DNA of 64,000 bases, taken from NCBI RefSeq assembly GCF_029714405.1, contig NZ_CP121650.1, positions 5,151,001 to 5,215,000 of the forward strand. The letters are read 5' to 3'. Each line of letters starts with the position of its first letter. The stretch's first letter is position 1. The notes beneath the pieces are model-generated. The model was not told where the DNA came from. It did no database searches and saw only the letters and a program-made list of their open reading frames with translations. The translations under genes were made by a program, and so were the position numbers. This DNA is from Bradyrhizobium sp. CB82. Lineage in GTDB: Bacteria > Pseudomonadota > Alphaproteobacteria > Rhizobiales > Xanthobacteraceae. Positions 37,855 through 47,347 of the stretch are shown here, piece after piece.

Positions 37855-38697
37855 TCACCAAACCATAAGACCGCTTCCCGCGCTATGCACACCATGGCGC
37901 AGGATGCCAAAAATCGAGGCCACCAGGACGGCGGCGACAAAGCCGTCCAGGCGGTCCATCAAGCCGCCGTGGCCGGGAATTAAGTGACTGGAATCCTTGA
38001 CCCCGAACCGCCGCTTGACCGCGGACTCGAAGAGGTCGCCGAGCTGCGAGACCACCGACAGGACAGCGCTCAGGACCAATAGCGGAACCGCCTTCCCGAG
38101 GCCGAAGGCGGCAAACCCGCCAGCCACCGTGAGGCTAGCAGCGAAACCGCCGAGCGCGCCGGCCCAGGTCTTTTTCGGGCTCACGCGCGGCCACAATTTC
38201 GGACCGCCGATGGCCCGGCCGGCAAAATAGCCGCCGATGTCGGTCGCCCAGACCACCAGCAGCACGAACATCAGCGCGACAAAGCCGTTCACGGGATCCT
38301 GGCGCACGAGCACCGAGGCGACGAGGGCCGCAACCGCATAGAGGAAACCTGCCGCCGTCCAGCCGCGCTGTTCTTTTGCAAGAAGAGCAATGCAGACGAA
38401 GCCGAGGACGGCGATCAGGACAACGGGGGTCAGCCAGCCCAGGGCGGCGCAGAAGCCTATGACGGCAAGAGCGATCGTGCCGGCCCCGGTCGGCCCCGCC
38501 TTCCCTGCCCCGACCACCGTCAGCCATTCCACGAACAGCCCGATCGAGACGAGCGTCACCAGGAACGCCCAGATCCAGCCTCCGGCATAGGCGAGCGCGA
38601 TCGCAAGCGGCGCCAGCACGAGGGCCGCGAGGACACGCATCATCAGGTTGCTTGAAGCCGGCGTTGAGCCCGCCGGCGCGGCACCGTTTTCGGTCAC
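37855..38697 (-). CDS. cdsA: Phosphatidate cytidylyltransferase
   Basis: This 280-aa integral membrane enzyme forms CDP-diacylglycerol from CTP and phosphatidate. It has about seven membrane segments and the C-terminal signature [18 protein letters not shown] followed by MDRLDGF, containing the catalytic Asp and Lys. GTG 38697 overlaps the uppS stop (GTGA) and fits homologues. The function is essential for all phospholipids. Confidence 0.93.
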   Translation of the reverse strand: MTENGAAPAGSTPASSNLMMRVLAALVLAPLAIALAYAGGWIWAFLVTLVSIGLFVEWLTVVGAGKAGPTGAGTIALAVIGFCAALGWLTPVVLIAVLGFVCIALLAKEQRGWTAAGFLYAVAALVASVLVRQDPVNGFVALMFVLLVVWATDIGGYFAGRAIGGPKLWPRVSPKKTWAGALGGFAASLTVAGGFAAFGLGKAVPLLVLSAVLSVVSQLGDLFESAVKRRFGVKDSSHLIPGHGGLMDRLDGFVAAVLVASIFGILRHGVHSAGSGLMVW

Positions 38698-39452
38698 GAG
38701 GCGGTTTTCGCGACCAGGCCACCGAAGCGGCGCTCGCGTCTGGCAAATTCGGCGATCGCGCCTTCGAGCGCGGCCTTGTCGAAATCCGGCCAATGGATCG
38801 GCACGAACACCAGCTCGCTATAGGCCGCCTGCCACATCAGAAAATTGGACAGGCGCTGCTCGCCGGAGGTGCGGATAATGAGATCAGGATCGGGAATCTC
38901 GGGTGCGTCGAGATAGTGCCCGAGCGTCTCGGCATTGATCGAGGCCGGATCGCGCTTGCCCTCGGCGACTTCGCGCGCGAGCTTTTGCGCCGCCTTCGCG
39001 ATCTCGTGCCGCGAGCCGTAGTTGAACGCGACGATCAGGGTAAGACGCGTGTTGTTGCGCGTCAGCTCCTCCGCCTCGTTCAGAAGGGCACAGATGTCGC
39101 CTTCGAGACCCTCGCGCTCGCCGATGATGCGCACCTTGACGCCATCGCGGTGCAGGCGCGCGAGATCGTTGCGGATGAAGCGGCGCAATAGGCCGAAGAG
39201 ATCGCCGATCTCGCTCGCCGGCCGCGACCAGTTCTCGGAGCTGAAGGAGAAGATGGTGAGATAGCGGATGCCGAGCTCATGCGAGGCACGGACGACGCGG
39301 CGCAACGCTTCCACGCCGCGGCGGTGGCCCTCGGCGCGCGGCAGGCCACGTGCAGCCGCCCAGCGCCCGTTGCCATCCATGATGATGGCGACATGCGCGG
39401 GCGCCTCGGATCTTTCCGGTCCTTCCGTGACGGGCGCGGCGGCGTTGGACAT
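38694..39452 (-). CDS. uppS: Isoprenyl (undecaprenyl) diphosphate synthase
   Basis: This 252-aa cis-prenyltransferase builds the C55 carrier lipid for cell wall and polysaccharide synthesis. The catalytic region [20 protein letters not shown] holds the Asp, [10 protein letters not shown] follows, then [11 protein letters not shown], and the C-terminal [19 protein letters not shown] with FGG at the end. Length fits the family. Confidence 0.95.
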   Translation of the reverse strand: MSNAAAPVTEGPERSEAPAHVAIIMDGNGRWAAARGLPRAEGHRRGVEALRRVVRASHELGIRYLTIFSFSSENWSRPASEIGDLFGLLRRFIRNDLARLHRDGVKVRIIGEREGLEGDICALLNEAEELTRNNTRLTLIVAFNYGSRHEIAKAAQKLAREVAEGKRDPASINAETLGHYLDAPEIPDPDLIIRTSGEQRLSNFLMWQAAYSELVFVPIHWPDFDKAALEGAIAEFARRERRFGGLVAKTAS

Positions 39453-39464
39453 GAACGCGATGCC

Positions 39465-40028
39465 TTAGACGGTGAGAATTTCTTTTTCCTTGGCCGCCAG
39501 CAGCTGGTCGATCTCGGTGATCGCGCCGTCGGTAGCCTTCTGCACCTCGTCGGCGTGACGCTTCTGGTCGTCTTCCGACATCTCGTGATTCTTCTCGAGC
39601 TTCTTGAGAACGTCGAGACCGTCGCGGCGGACGTGGCGCACCGCGACCTTCGCCGCTTCGGCATATTTGTGCGCGACCTTGACCAGTTCCTTGCGACGCT
39701 CCTGGTTCAGCTCGGGGATGCGCAGGCGCAGCACCTGCCCTTCGGTGGCGGGCGACAGGCCGAGGTTGGAATCGACGATCGCCTTCTCCACCGGCTTGAC
39801 CATCGACTTGTCCCAGACCTGGACCGAGATCATGCGCGGCTCCGGCACACTGACGGTGGCGAGCTGGTTGAGTGGCATGTGGGTGCCATAGGCCTCGACC
39901 TGGACCGGATCGAGCATCGAGGCTGAGGCGCGCCCGGTGCGCAGGCCTCCAAGTTCGTGCTTGAGAGACTGGGTGGCGCCCTGCATCCGGCGCTTCAATT
40001 CGTTGAGGTCGAAATTACCCGTGGCCAT
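39465..40028 (-). CDS. frr: Ribosome recycling factor
   Basis: This 187-aa protein splits post-termination ribosomes with EF-G. The three-helix bundle and beta domain are visible: [39 protein letters not shown], then [20 protein letters not shown] and a C-terminal [20 protein letters not shown] 40028 follows GGGAG; one extra GTG codon precedes it. Confidence 0.95.
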   Translation of the reverse strand: MATGNFDLNELKRRMQGATQSLKHELGGLRTGRASASMLDPVQVEAYGTHMPLNQLATVSVPEPRMISVQVWDKSMVKPVEKAIVDSNLGLSPATEGQVLRLRIPELNQERRKELVKVAHKYAEAAKVAVRHVRRDGLDVLKKLEKNHEMSEDDQKRHADEVQKATDGAITEIDQLLAAKEKEILTV

Positions 40029-40084
40029 CACGCTCTCCCTTCAGATACTTGAGGCCGAGCGCAGGAGCTGCGCCCGGCGGGCCG

Positions 40085-40801
40085 TCAGCCGGCGACGATC
40101 GTCCCGCGGCCGGTGCCGCGCAGAATCGCGCCGATCGAGCCCGGCTCGGCGATCGAGAATACGATGATAGGCAGCGACGTCTCGCGGGCAAGCGCGAAGG
40201 CGGTCGCATCCATCACCTTGTAGCCGCCCTCGATCGCCTGCGAATGCGTCAGCCGGTCGAAACGCTTGGCGGCCGGATCCTGCTTGGGATCGGCCGAGTA
40301 GACGCCGTCGACATTGGTCGCCTTGAGGACGGCCTCGGCGCCGATCTCGGCGGCGCGCAGCACCGCCGTCGTGTCGGTCGTGAAGAACGGATTGCCGGTT
40401 CCGCCGCCGAGCAGCACGATTCGGCCCTCGGCGAGGTATTTGTGCGCCGCGGCGCGGGTGAACAGCTCGGAAATCTCGGGCATGACGAAGGCCGAGAGGG
40501 TGCGCGCCGGCGTGCCCTTGCGCTCGATCGCCGCTTCCACCGCAAGGCAGTTCATCACGGTGGCGAGCATGCCCATGGTGTCGCCGGTGGGACGCGAAAC
40601 GCCGCGGGAGGACACCTCCACGCCGCGAACGATATTGCCGCCGCCGATCACCACCGCGACCTCGGCGCCGAGATGGCGGGCGCCGATCAGATCGTCGGCA
40701 ACCCGGTCAACCGTGGGCTGGTCGATCCCAAAACCCTGCGGTCCCGCGAGATATTCGCCGGACAGCTTGATCACCACGCGACGGTAGACCGGATCAGTCA
40801 T
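40085..40801 (-). CDS. pyrH: UMP kinase
   Basis: This 238-aa bacterial UMP kinase phosphorylates UMP for pyrimidine nucleotide supply. Seen are [30 protein letters not shown], the [16 protein letters not shown] segment, and the C-terminal [19 protein letters not shown] with ATNVDGVY. Start MTDPVYRR at 40801 matches homologues. It belongs to the tsf-pyrH-frr group of translation-linked genes. Confidence 0.95.
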   Translation of the reverse strand: MTDPVYRRVVIKLSGEYLAGPQGFGIDQPTVDRVADDLIGARHLGAEVAVVIGGGNIVRGVEVSSRGVSRPTGDTMGMLATVMNCLAVEAAIERKGTPARTLSAFVMPEISELFTRAAAHKYLAEGRIVLLGGGTGNPFFTTDTTAVLRAAEIGAEAVLKATNVDGVYSADPKQDPAAKRFDRLTHSQAIEGGYKVMDATAFALARETSLPIIVFSIAEPGSIGAILRGTGRGTIVAG

Positions 40802-40862
40802 GAGCACTTTCCTTCTCCGGGCGCCGCTTCCGGCGGCACGCCGGAAGGAAACGTCCCGGCGC

Positions 40863-41786
40863 TTACTTCTTGCCGCTGGCGGCCGCGACTTCCGCCGCGA
40901 AGTCGCTTTCCTGCTTCTCGATTCCCTCACCGAGAGCATAGCGCACAAAGCCGGCGATCTTCACCGCCCCCCCGACCTTGCCCTCAGCTTCCTTCACCGC
41001 CTGCGCCACCGACTTGCCGGTGTCGTGGATGAACGCCTGCTCCAGCAGGCAGACTTCCTTGTAGTAGGTCTTCAGGCCGGACTCGACGATCTTCTCGATC
41101 ACGTTCTCCGGCTTGCCCTGCTGGCGATACTTGTCGGCGAGCACGTCCTTCTCGCGCTTCACGACCGCCGGATCGAGGCCGGCCGGGTCGAGCGCGAGCG
41201 GATTGGCGGCCGCGACATGCATGGCGAGCTGGCGGCCGAGCGCTGCGAGCTCATCGGCCTTACCCGACGATTCGAGGGCGACGAGGACGCCCATCTTGCC
41301 GGCGCCATCGATGACAGCGCCGTGGACGTAGCTCGACACCACGCCCTGCTTCACTTCGAGCGAAGCGGCGCGGCGCAACGTCATGTTCTCGCCGATGGTC
41401 GCGATCGCGTCGTTGATCGCAGTTTCGACCGTGACGTCGCCGACCTTGGCGGCCTTGATCTTCTCGACATCGGCGCCGGCGTCGAATGCGACCTGGGCGA
41501 TCATCTTGACGAGGCCCTGGAACTGGCCGTTGCGCGCGACGAAGTCGGTTTCGGAGTTGACCTCGACCACGACGCCCTTGGTGCCCTTGGTGAGCGCGCC
41601 GATCAGGCCCTCGGCCGCAACGCGGCCGGACTTCTTGGCGGCCTTGGACAGGCCCTTCTTGCGCAGCCAGTCCTGCGCCGCTTCCATGTCGCCATTGGTT
41701 TCGGTGAGCGCGGCCTTGCAGTCCATCATGCCCGCGCCGGTCGACTCGCGCAGGTCCTTGACCATCGCAGCTGTGATCGTAGCCAT
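40863..41786 (-). CDS. tsf: Elongation factor Ts
   Basis: This 307-aa nucleotide exchange factor acts on EF-Tu. The N-terminal UBA-like domain [20 protein letters not shown] and the TDFVARN motif ([15 protein letters not shown]) are seen, as is the subunit core with [12 protein letters not shown]. Start [10 protein letters not shown] at 41786 is clear. Confidence 0.95.
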   Translation of the reverse strand: MATITAAMVKDLRESTGAGMMDCKAALTETNGDMEAAQDWLRKKGLSKAAKKSGRVAAEGLIGALTKGTKGVVVEVNSETDFVARNGQFQGLVKMIAQVAFDAGADVEKIKAAKVGDVTVETAINDAIATIGENMTLRRAASLEVKQGVVSSYVHGAVIDGAGKMGVLVALESSGKADELAALGRQLAMHVAAANPLALDPAGLDPAVVKREKDVLADKYRQQGKPENVIEKIVESGLKTYYKEVCLLEQAFIHDTGKSVAQAVKEAEGKVGGAVKIAGFVRYALGEGIEKQESDFAAEVAAASGKK

Positions 41787-41912
41787 CGTTGAAAATCCTT
41801 CTTGCCTGCCGGTTGACCCGCGGCGCGGCGCTGTCTCGCCCCACCGCGGTCCATCACAGGACATCGCGTCAACTGAAATGGCAGCCGGAACGATCCGGCC
41901 ACCCCTCGACTG

Positions 41913-42902
41913 TCATTCCGCTTCCGCAGTGAGCGCCTTGGCCTTGGCCACCCAGGCATCCGCACGGCTGGGCAGACCGACCTCTTCGCCGATCTTGTGC
42001 GCGGTGGCGTGATCGAGCTCGGCGAGCTGCCAGTAGTGGAAGATCCCGAGGTCGTTGAACTTCTTCTCGATTGCACCCGACACGCCCGGGAGCTTCTTGA
42101 GGTCGTCGGCGGTACCGCGCGGACCTGCAAGGCCCTGGAAACCGCTGGCGGACGGAAGCTCTTCAGCAGCTGGCTGGACCGAAGCGCCGATATCGATGCC
42201 GGCGTCACCCTGGGCGCGCGAGATGCCGTCGATCGCCGCACGCGCGACGAGATCGCAATAGAGCGAGATCGCACGGCCCGCGTCGTCGTTGCCCGGCACC
42301 ACATAGGTGATGCCCTTGGGGTCGGAATTGGTATCGACGATCGCCGCGACCGGGATGTTGAGCCGCTGGGCTTCCTGGATCGCGATGTCTTCCTTGTTGG
42401 TGTCGATCACGAAGATCATGTCGGGCAGGCCGCCCATGTCCTTGATGCCACCGAGCGAGCGGTCGAGCTTGTCGCGCTCACGCTGGAGCGTGAGGCGCTC
42501 CTTCTTGGTGTAGGAGTTGGCTTCGCCACCGGACAACACCTCGTCGAGATGACGCAGGCGCTTGATCGACGCCGAGATCGTCTTCCAATTGGTCAGCGTG
42601 CCGCCGAGCCAGCGCGAATTGACGAAGTACTGCGCGCAGCGCTTGGCAGCATCGGCAACGCCGTCCTGCGCCTGGCGCTTGGTGCCGACGAACAGGATGC
42701 GGCCGCCCTTCGCAACGGTGTCGCTGACGGCCTGGAGGGCCTGATGCAGCATCGGCACGGTCTGCGCGAGGTCGACGATGTGGATGTTGTTGCGGGTCCC
42801 GAAAATGAACGGCGCCATTTTCGGATTCCAGCGGTGGGATTGGTGACCAAAATGCACGCCAGCTTCGAGCAGCTGACGCATGGTGAAGTCGGGTAGTGCC
42901 AT
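41913..42902 (-). CDS. rpsB: Ribosomal protein S2
   Basis: This 329-aa protein is longer than the 240-aa E. coli form. The S2 core runs from [21 protein letters not shown] to about residue 230, with [19 protein letters not shown] near its end. The C-terminal addition contains a helix-hairpin-helix-like [20 protein letters not shown], an extension typical of rhizobia. ATG 42902 follows GGAGAATTATCACT. Confidence 0.95.
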   Translation of the reverse strand: MALPDFTMRQLLEAGVHFGHQSHRWNPKMAPFIFGTRNNIHIVDLAQTVPMLHQALQAVSDTVAKGGRILFVGTKRQAQDGVADAAKRCAQYFVNSRWLGGTLTNWKTISASIKRLRHLDEVLSGGEANSYTKKERLTLQRERDKLDRSLGGIKDMGGLPDMIFVIDTNKEDIAIQEAQRLNIPVAAIVDTNSDPKGITYVVPGNDDAGRAISLYCDLVARAAIDGISRAQGDAGIDIGASVQPAAEELPSASGFQGLAGPRGTADDLKKLPGVSGAIEKKFNDLGIFHYWQLAELDHATAHKIGEEVGLPSRADAWVAKAKALTAEAE

Positions 42903-43010
42903 AGTGATAATTCTCCGGTTGGTTCCTCCGGAAACGTGTGAGCAAAACGGGGCGTTCTCGCCCCGGTTGCCACCGGACGGCCTTTTGAGCCATGTTTCCG
43001 TGTGAGATGG

Positions 43011-43026
43011 CGCGCTATATAGCGCG
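43011..43026. promoter_or_regulatory. 16-bp palindrome upstream of rpsB
   Basis: CGCGCTATATAGCGCG is a perfect palindrome about 110 bp before the rpsB start. Its TATA centre could form part of a promoter -10 or a protein-binding site. The role is unproven. Confidence 0.35.
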
Positions 43027-43033
43027 ATTTCGG

Positions 43034-45694
43034 TCAGAAGCAAGGAAATAAGGGTCTTTGGAGGGGCGTTAAGCAGCCCCTCCTTGGGCCCGTCCACGGG
43101 GTTTTCACGGAGCTCCCTAGCACTTCGGCTGGTTTGGCGGACATTTCTTCGCAGCCGGAGCCGGCGCCGGGTGCGGGGGTGGCGGCGGGGCCGGACGCGG
43201 CGGCGGAGCAACCGCGACTCGCGGTGGCGGGGTGGCGCCGGCCTCGCCGCCGGTGGCGGCGGCGCCGGCCGTGCCGCGGCAACCGGCGGAGGCGCCGGAC
43301 GCGGCGGCGGGGTGCCGCCACCCGCGGCGGTGGCGGGGGCGGTGGCGCGGGTCTCGCGACGGCCGCCGGCCGGGACGGAGGTGGTGGCGGGGGCGCAGGC
43401 CTGGCCACCTGCGGTGGCGGCGCCGCTGCCCGCGGAGGCTCTGGCCTGACCTGCTGCCGAGCGACGGGGGGCGGTGGCGGAGGGGCGGCAGGCTTTACGG
43501 AGGTAACCGCAGGCGCCCGGATCGCGGACGGCGGCGGCGGCGAGACGGCCTGGTTTGATCCGGGCCGATTACCGCGATGATCCGGTCCGGTCGTGGGCGG
43601 CGTCCGGACCAGCGACGGCTTGCCGCTGGGGGTTGCCGAAATCGCCGGAGGCGTGCCTGGCGGTACCGCGGCCGGCGCGGTCGCGGTCGGTGCGCCTCTG
43701 CCACCGGGTGTCTGGGCAGTGGATGGCGCCGGGCCCGTACCGCCGGGTGTCGGCGGCGTCCCATGAGCACCAGGCACCGGCAATGCATGGGCCTCGGGCA
43801 GTTTGGGCTGCCCTCGCGCTCCAGCCGCGGGCGCGTTGGCCTGCGCCGGTGCGGTGTTGCCGGTGGGCGCCGTCGCTGTCGGCGCGAGCCTGCCGTTGGG
43901 CGCCTGGGCGGCAGGTTGCGTCGGCCCAGCGCCTCCCGGCGCCGCCGGAGTTCCATGAGCACCAGGCACGGGTAGCGTGTTTGCCTGAGGCAGTCTCTGC
44001 TGGGCGGGCGGCGTTGCGCTCGGCGCGACATTCGCCGGCGTCGCTCCGGGCGTCCCCGGTCTTGCGGTCGGCGTGATGGTTGCGCTTTGCGGCATCGGCA
44101 GCTTGCCCTGCTGGATCAGGGCGGCCCGCTGTGCAACTGCCTGCGGCACAGCCGGACTGGCGGGTGTGGCGCGGCCGGAGACCGCCGGAGCCAGGCTGGT
44201 CGGCGCGAGACCCGCGGCCGCCGTGGGCGGCGGCTGGTTGATGACGGTGTTGATGATCGTGGTGTTGTGGATGTTCTGATAGATGATGTTGTTCGGCGGC
44301 GGTGCAACGTAAACCGGCGGACTCACGAATGCCGGGATCGGCACGAACACCGGCTGCGGCAGCACGAACAGGCCGACCACGGGGAGCGGCGGCGGCAGTA
44401 CGACGAAGTCCGGCGGCGGCGGCGGGCAGAAATACACCGGCGGCGGTGGCGGCGGCGCAAAGCCGAAATCGGGATCGCTGAAGTACAGCACCGGCCGATC
44501 GACATAGACGACCTCCTCCGGCGGCGGTGGCGGCACGTCGTAGTCGATCATCGCGAAGCTCGGCGGCGGCTCGACCGGCGCCGTCAGGATCGCCAGACGC
44601 CGGTGCGCATCACCTGCGTGCGGGCCGCGCGGATAGCGACGCAGATAGGACCAGTAGGCCTCCGGCGTGTCGGTGCGATAGGTCCGCCGCCAGGTGATCG
44701 CCTCGCGCCGCGCAGCCACAATCACCATCACCCGTTTCGCCAGGGGATCTCCGGGATAGGCGGCGAGGAATTCTTCGTAGGCCGGCAGCGTGTCGCGCTC
44801 GAGCGCGGACGCATAGGCATCCTGCACGCCGAGATCGCGGATCGGTTTGCTGCGGATCGCGGCAACCTGATCCGGCGCCGTCTGCGGCGGCGGCGCGTCG
44901 GGCCCGCGCTCGAAGAAGGCGAACCGGGCGCTGATTTTCTGCTCGTTCCAAGGCACCTGCGCGCCCTTGCTGGCCTCATTGACGCGTAGCCTGACGCGGT
45001 CGAACACCTCCGGCAGCGACAGGCCGCCGGTGCGGATCATTTCGGCCAGCGATTGCGCGTAGATGCCATACGGTCCAGGCTCCTGCGGCGCGACCGTTCC
45101 CGGCGCGGCGTTGAAGGCGATCAGCATGTTCGCCTCGGGCTCGACCAGCGCGAGCCCGCTCGCGATCGGCTGGCCGCCCTCGATGAAGGGCTGCGCCCGC
45201 GCCGCGTCGAGCACGACGATGTTCGCCTTCAGCGGCAGCGCGGCGAGCTGGCGGACGTAGTCGCTGACCCGCAGCGCCTCGGTCGGGACGTCGGTATCGC
45301 GCGTGATGCTGGAGTCGACCGGGATGAAGTAGTTCTCACCGGCGAGTTGCACGCCATAGCCGGCGAGATAGATCATCGCGACCGTGCCGGGTCCCGATGT
45401 CTGAGCCTTCTGGAGAAAATCGCGAAAGCTCTTGCGCAGCGTGTCGCCGTCGAGGTCGCGGGCGCCGACCACGTCGAAGCCGGCGGCCTGGAGCGTCTGT
45501 GCGATCAGGCCGGCGTCATTGGCGGTCGTCGCCAGCGGCGACTTCGCATAGGCGCCGTTGCCGACCACCAGCGCGATGCGCTTCTCCTGCTGCTGGGCAT
45601 AGGCGGGATCGAAGAGCCCGCCTGCCGCAAGCAGCAGGCCCGGAAGAAGCAGACCAAGGAAGGATCCAAGGAAAGATTGTCGTGTCCCACGCAT
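43034..45694 (-). CDS. Caspase-fold (p20) protein, inactive dyad, proline-rich tail, probable frameshifts
   Basis: This protein of about 886 aa has a signal peptide ending near AYAQ, then a p20 caspase-like domain: [43 protein letters not shown]. The catalytic His site reads YLAGYG (Tyr for His) and the Cys site reads VVLDAARAQ (Ala for Cys), so it should be proteolytically dead. A middle region and very long Pro/Ala/Thr-rich repeats follow, including two copies of [10 protein letters not shown]. Near the end, two CACCCCGCC sites each look one C short: shifting frame at both restores [11 protein letters not shown] and an end at CPPNQPKC with TAG 43118-43120. As sequenced, the frame runs on to 43034 with Arg-rich nonsense. 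Confidence 0.8.
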   Translation of the reverse strand: MRGTRQSFLGSFLGLLLPGLLLAAGGLFDPAYAQQQEKRIALVVGNGAYAKSPLATTANDAGLIAQTLQAAGFDVVGARDLDGDTLRKSFRDFLQKAQTSGPGTVAMIYLAGYGVQLAGENYFIPVDSSITRDTDVPTEALRVSDYVRQLAALPLKANIVVLDAARAQPFIEGGQPIASGLALVEPEANMLIAFNAAPGTVAPQEPGPYGIYAQSLAEMIRTGGLSLPEVFDRVRLRVNEASKGAQVPWNEQKISARFAFFERGPDAPPPQTAPDQVAAIRSKPIRDLGVQDAYASALERDTLPAYEEFLAAYPGDPLAKRVMVIVAARREAITWRRTYRTDTPEAYWSYLRRYPRGPHAGDAHRRLAILTAPVEPPPSFAMIDYDVPPPPPEEVVYVDRPVLYFSDPDFGFAPPPPPPVYFCPPPPPDFVVLPPPLPVVGLFVLPQPVFVPIPAFVSPPVYVAPPPNNIIYQNIHNTTIINTVINQPPPTAAAGLAPTSLAPAVSGRATPASPAVPQAVAQRAALIQQGKLPMPQSATITPTARPGTPGATPANVAPSATPPAQQRLPQANTLPVPGAHGTPAAPGGAGPTQPAAQAPNGRLAPTATAPTGNTAPAQANAPAAGARGQPKLPEAHALPVPGAHGTPPTPGGTGPAPSTAQTPGGRGAPTATAPAAVPPGTPPAISATPSGKPSLVRTPPTTGPDHRGNRPGSNQAVSPPPPSAIRAPAVTSVKPAAPPPPPPVARQQVRPEPPRAAAPPPQVARPAPPPPPPSRPAAVARPAPPPPPPPRVAAPRRRVRRLRRLPRHGRRRRHRRRGRRHPATASRGCSAAASGPAATPAPGAGSGCEEMSAKPAEVLGSSVKTPWTGPRRGCLTPLQRPLFPCF

Positions 45695-45876
45695 GGCTTT
45701 CGCGCCCGCTATTGATGTTGAGCTTGCACCGCACATGATGCGCGCGGCTGGCTGAATGGCGTTTGAACGACAAGCGCTTGGATTGAGGCGACGGCATGGC
45801 CGCACCCCGCCGCCCGTCAGCCCCATGTCAGGTTCGCGATTGCGGAACGGCGGGGCCAGATGTTCCCAGCTTCTGC

Positions 45877-46617
45877 CTACCCCTGGACGATCAGGTCGAC
45901 GGTGCCCGTGGCCAGGCGGTAGATGCCGCCGGCGACCTTGAGCTTGCCCTGCTCGACCGCGGCATTGAGGATCGGCGCCGCCGACTTCAGCTTGGCGACG
46001 TTGTCGATCACGTTTTGCCGGATCGCCACATCGAGTGCGTTCCCGCCCTGTTGCATGGCCGCCTTGGCGGCCGGCGCGATCGCCTCGACCAGCGAGGGAA
46101 TGTGTCCGGGCGGCGACGTGTTGTCCTTGAGCGCTTTGAGCGTCGCATCGACAGCGCCGCAGGCGTCGTGACCCAGCACCAGGATCAGCGGCGTGTTGAG
46201 CACGGCGACCGCATATTCCATGCTGGCGATGGTTTCGGTGCCGGCGAAATTGCCGGCCACGCGACAGACGAAGAGATCGCCGCGGCCGGTGTCGAAGGCG
46301 TATTCCGGAGCGATACGCGAGTCGGCGCAGCTCAACACGGCTGCGAACGGATTCTGGCCGCCGACCAGCGCTTCACGCTCATGCTTGAAATCGTGGCGGC
46401 GCGTGACGCCGTCGACATATCGGGCATTGCCGTCCATCAACCGCTTCAACGCGGTGTCCGGCGACAGCACGTTCTGCGGCTTGGGTGGCGATTTGGTCTC
46501 CTTGGCCAAAGCGGCCCCGCCCACGGCCAGCCCGAGCGCCGAGGCAACAAAGACCATCGCGGACCGCCGCGAGGGCGCGATGTGATTGATCGGATTTTCA
46601 GAGCATTTGTCGCACAT
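45877..46617 (-). CDS. Beta-carbonic anhydrase, exported type
   Basis: This 246-aa enzyme interconverts CO2 and bicarbonate. Zinc ligands are seen in LSCADSRIAPE (Cys, Asp-Arg dyad) and LGHDACGAV (His, Cys), with the conserved CRVAGNFAG between. A twin-arginine-like leader, PSRRSAMVFVASALGLAVGG, sits after a Cys-rich lead (MCDKCSEN), suggesting export to the periplasm. Few beta-class enzymes are exported, so location deserves care. Start ATG 46617. Confidence 0.88.
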   Translation of the reverse strand: MCDKCSENPINHIAPSRRSAMVFVASALGLAVGGAALAKETKSPPKPQNVLSPDTALKRLMDGNARYVDGVTRRHDFKHEREALVGGQNPFAAVLSCADSRIAPEYAFDTGRGDLFVCRVAGNFAGTETIASMEYAVAVLNTPLILVLGHDACGAVDATLKALKDNTSPPGHIPSLVEAIAPAAKAAMQQGGNALDVAIRQNVIDNVAKLKSAAPILNAAVEQGKLKVAGGIYRLATGTVDLIVQG

Positions 46618-46717
46618 GGTTCGCTCCCAGCTTCAATGGCCTGACGGCTCGGCGCAGACGAGCAATTTTACATGCCGCCTGCGACGGCGTCACGAAGCCC
46701 GATGTCGAGGTGCGCCC

Positions 46718-47239
46718 CTACTCCGCCAGCCGCAGCTCCGCGATCGTCGTCCGCGCAGCCGTTTCCTCCAGTGGCAGGAAATCCATCGGCCCCTGGTTCT
46801 TGTAACCGGAGGTCATCGCCAGCGTGAGGCCATATCCGAGCAATCCCGTACTCGCATTCGCGATCACAGCACTCTTTCGCTCGCTCATGCGCGCCACGAA
46901 AAACAGGGTCTGGCCCGATTGCGCGGCGAAATCGACGTGCGTGACGCCGGGGAAGCCCGGCTCTTCCGCCACGAACTGATGCTGGCCGGCCGGGCGATCG
47001 GCATAGACGTATGTCCCGGTCTTGAGGCCGGCGAGCGGCTTGCCATCAAGGGTAAATCCCCAGCCCGCATCGGCAAGGCCGCCATAGCCCTTTTCGCGCA
47101 GTACAACGATGCGCGCCTGTCCCGCCTTTGGAGGCCCAATTTTTCGCAAGGTCTCCGAATAGTCCAGACCGCTCCTTGCGGTCTCACAGCCACACAGCAA
47201 CGCCGCTGCCATGAGCAGCACAAACCCACGCAGTAACAT
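46718..47239 (-). CDS. DUF2846-like lipoprotein
   Basis: This 173-aa lipoprotein has the lipobox LLCGC near residue 18. The domain IGPPKAGQARIVVLREKGY, then FTLDGKPLAGLKTGTYVYAD and RPAGQHQFVAE, matches the beta-sandwich of DUF2846-like proteins. The tail has a hydrophobic STGLLGYGLTLAM segment. Membrane attachment in the periplasm is expected; the role is unknown. The lipobox start at 47239 fits. Confidence 0.75.
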   Translation of the reverse strand: MLLRGFVLLMAAALLCGCETARSGLDYSETLRKIGPPKAGQARIVVLREKGYGGLADAGWGFTLDGKPLAGLKTGTYVYADRPAGQHQFVAEEPGFPGVTHVDFAAQSGQTLFFVARMSERKSAVIANASTGLLGYGLTLAMTSGYKNQGPMDFLPLEETAARTTIAELRLAE

Positions 47240-47347
47240 TACGTCCCCCAGTATTCCCCAGGCGTATGCTAGCTGGAAACATCGCCTGGTTGCAACAACA
47301 CCGGCGCAACCACCGGGGGAAACGCACAGGCCGCAACCATGCGGCAG

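Noticed and set aside
43134..45000. Long plus-strand ORFs opposite the caspase-like gene
   Set aside because: Arg/Gly-rich mirror frames produced by the proline codons of the minus-strand gene.
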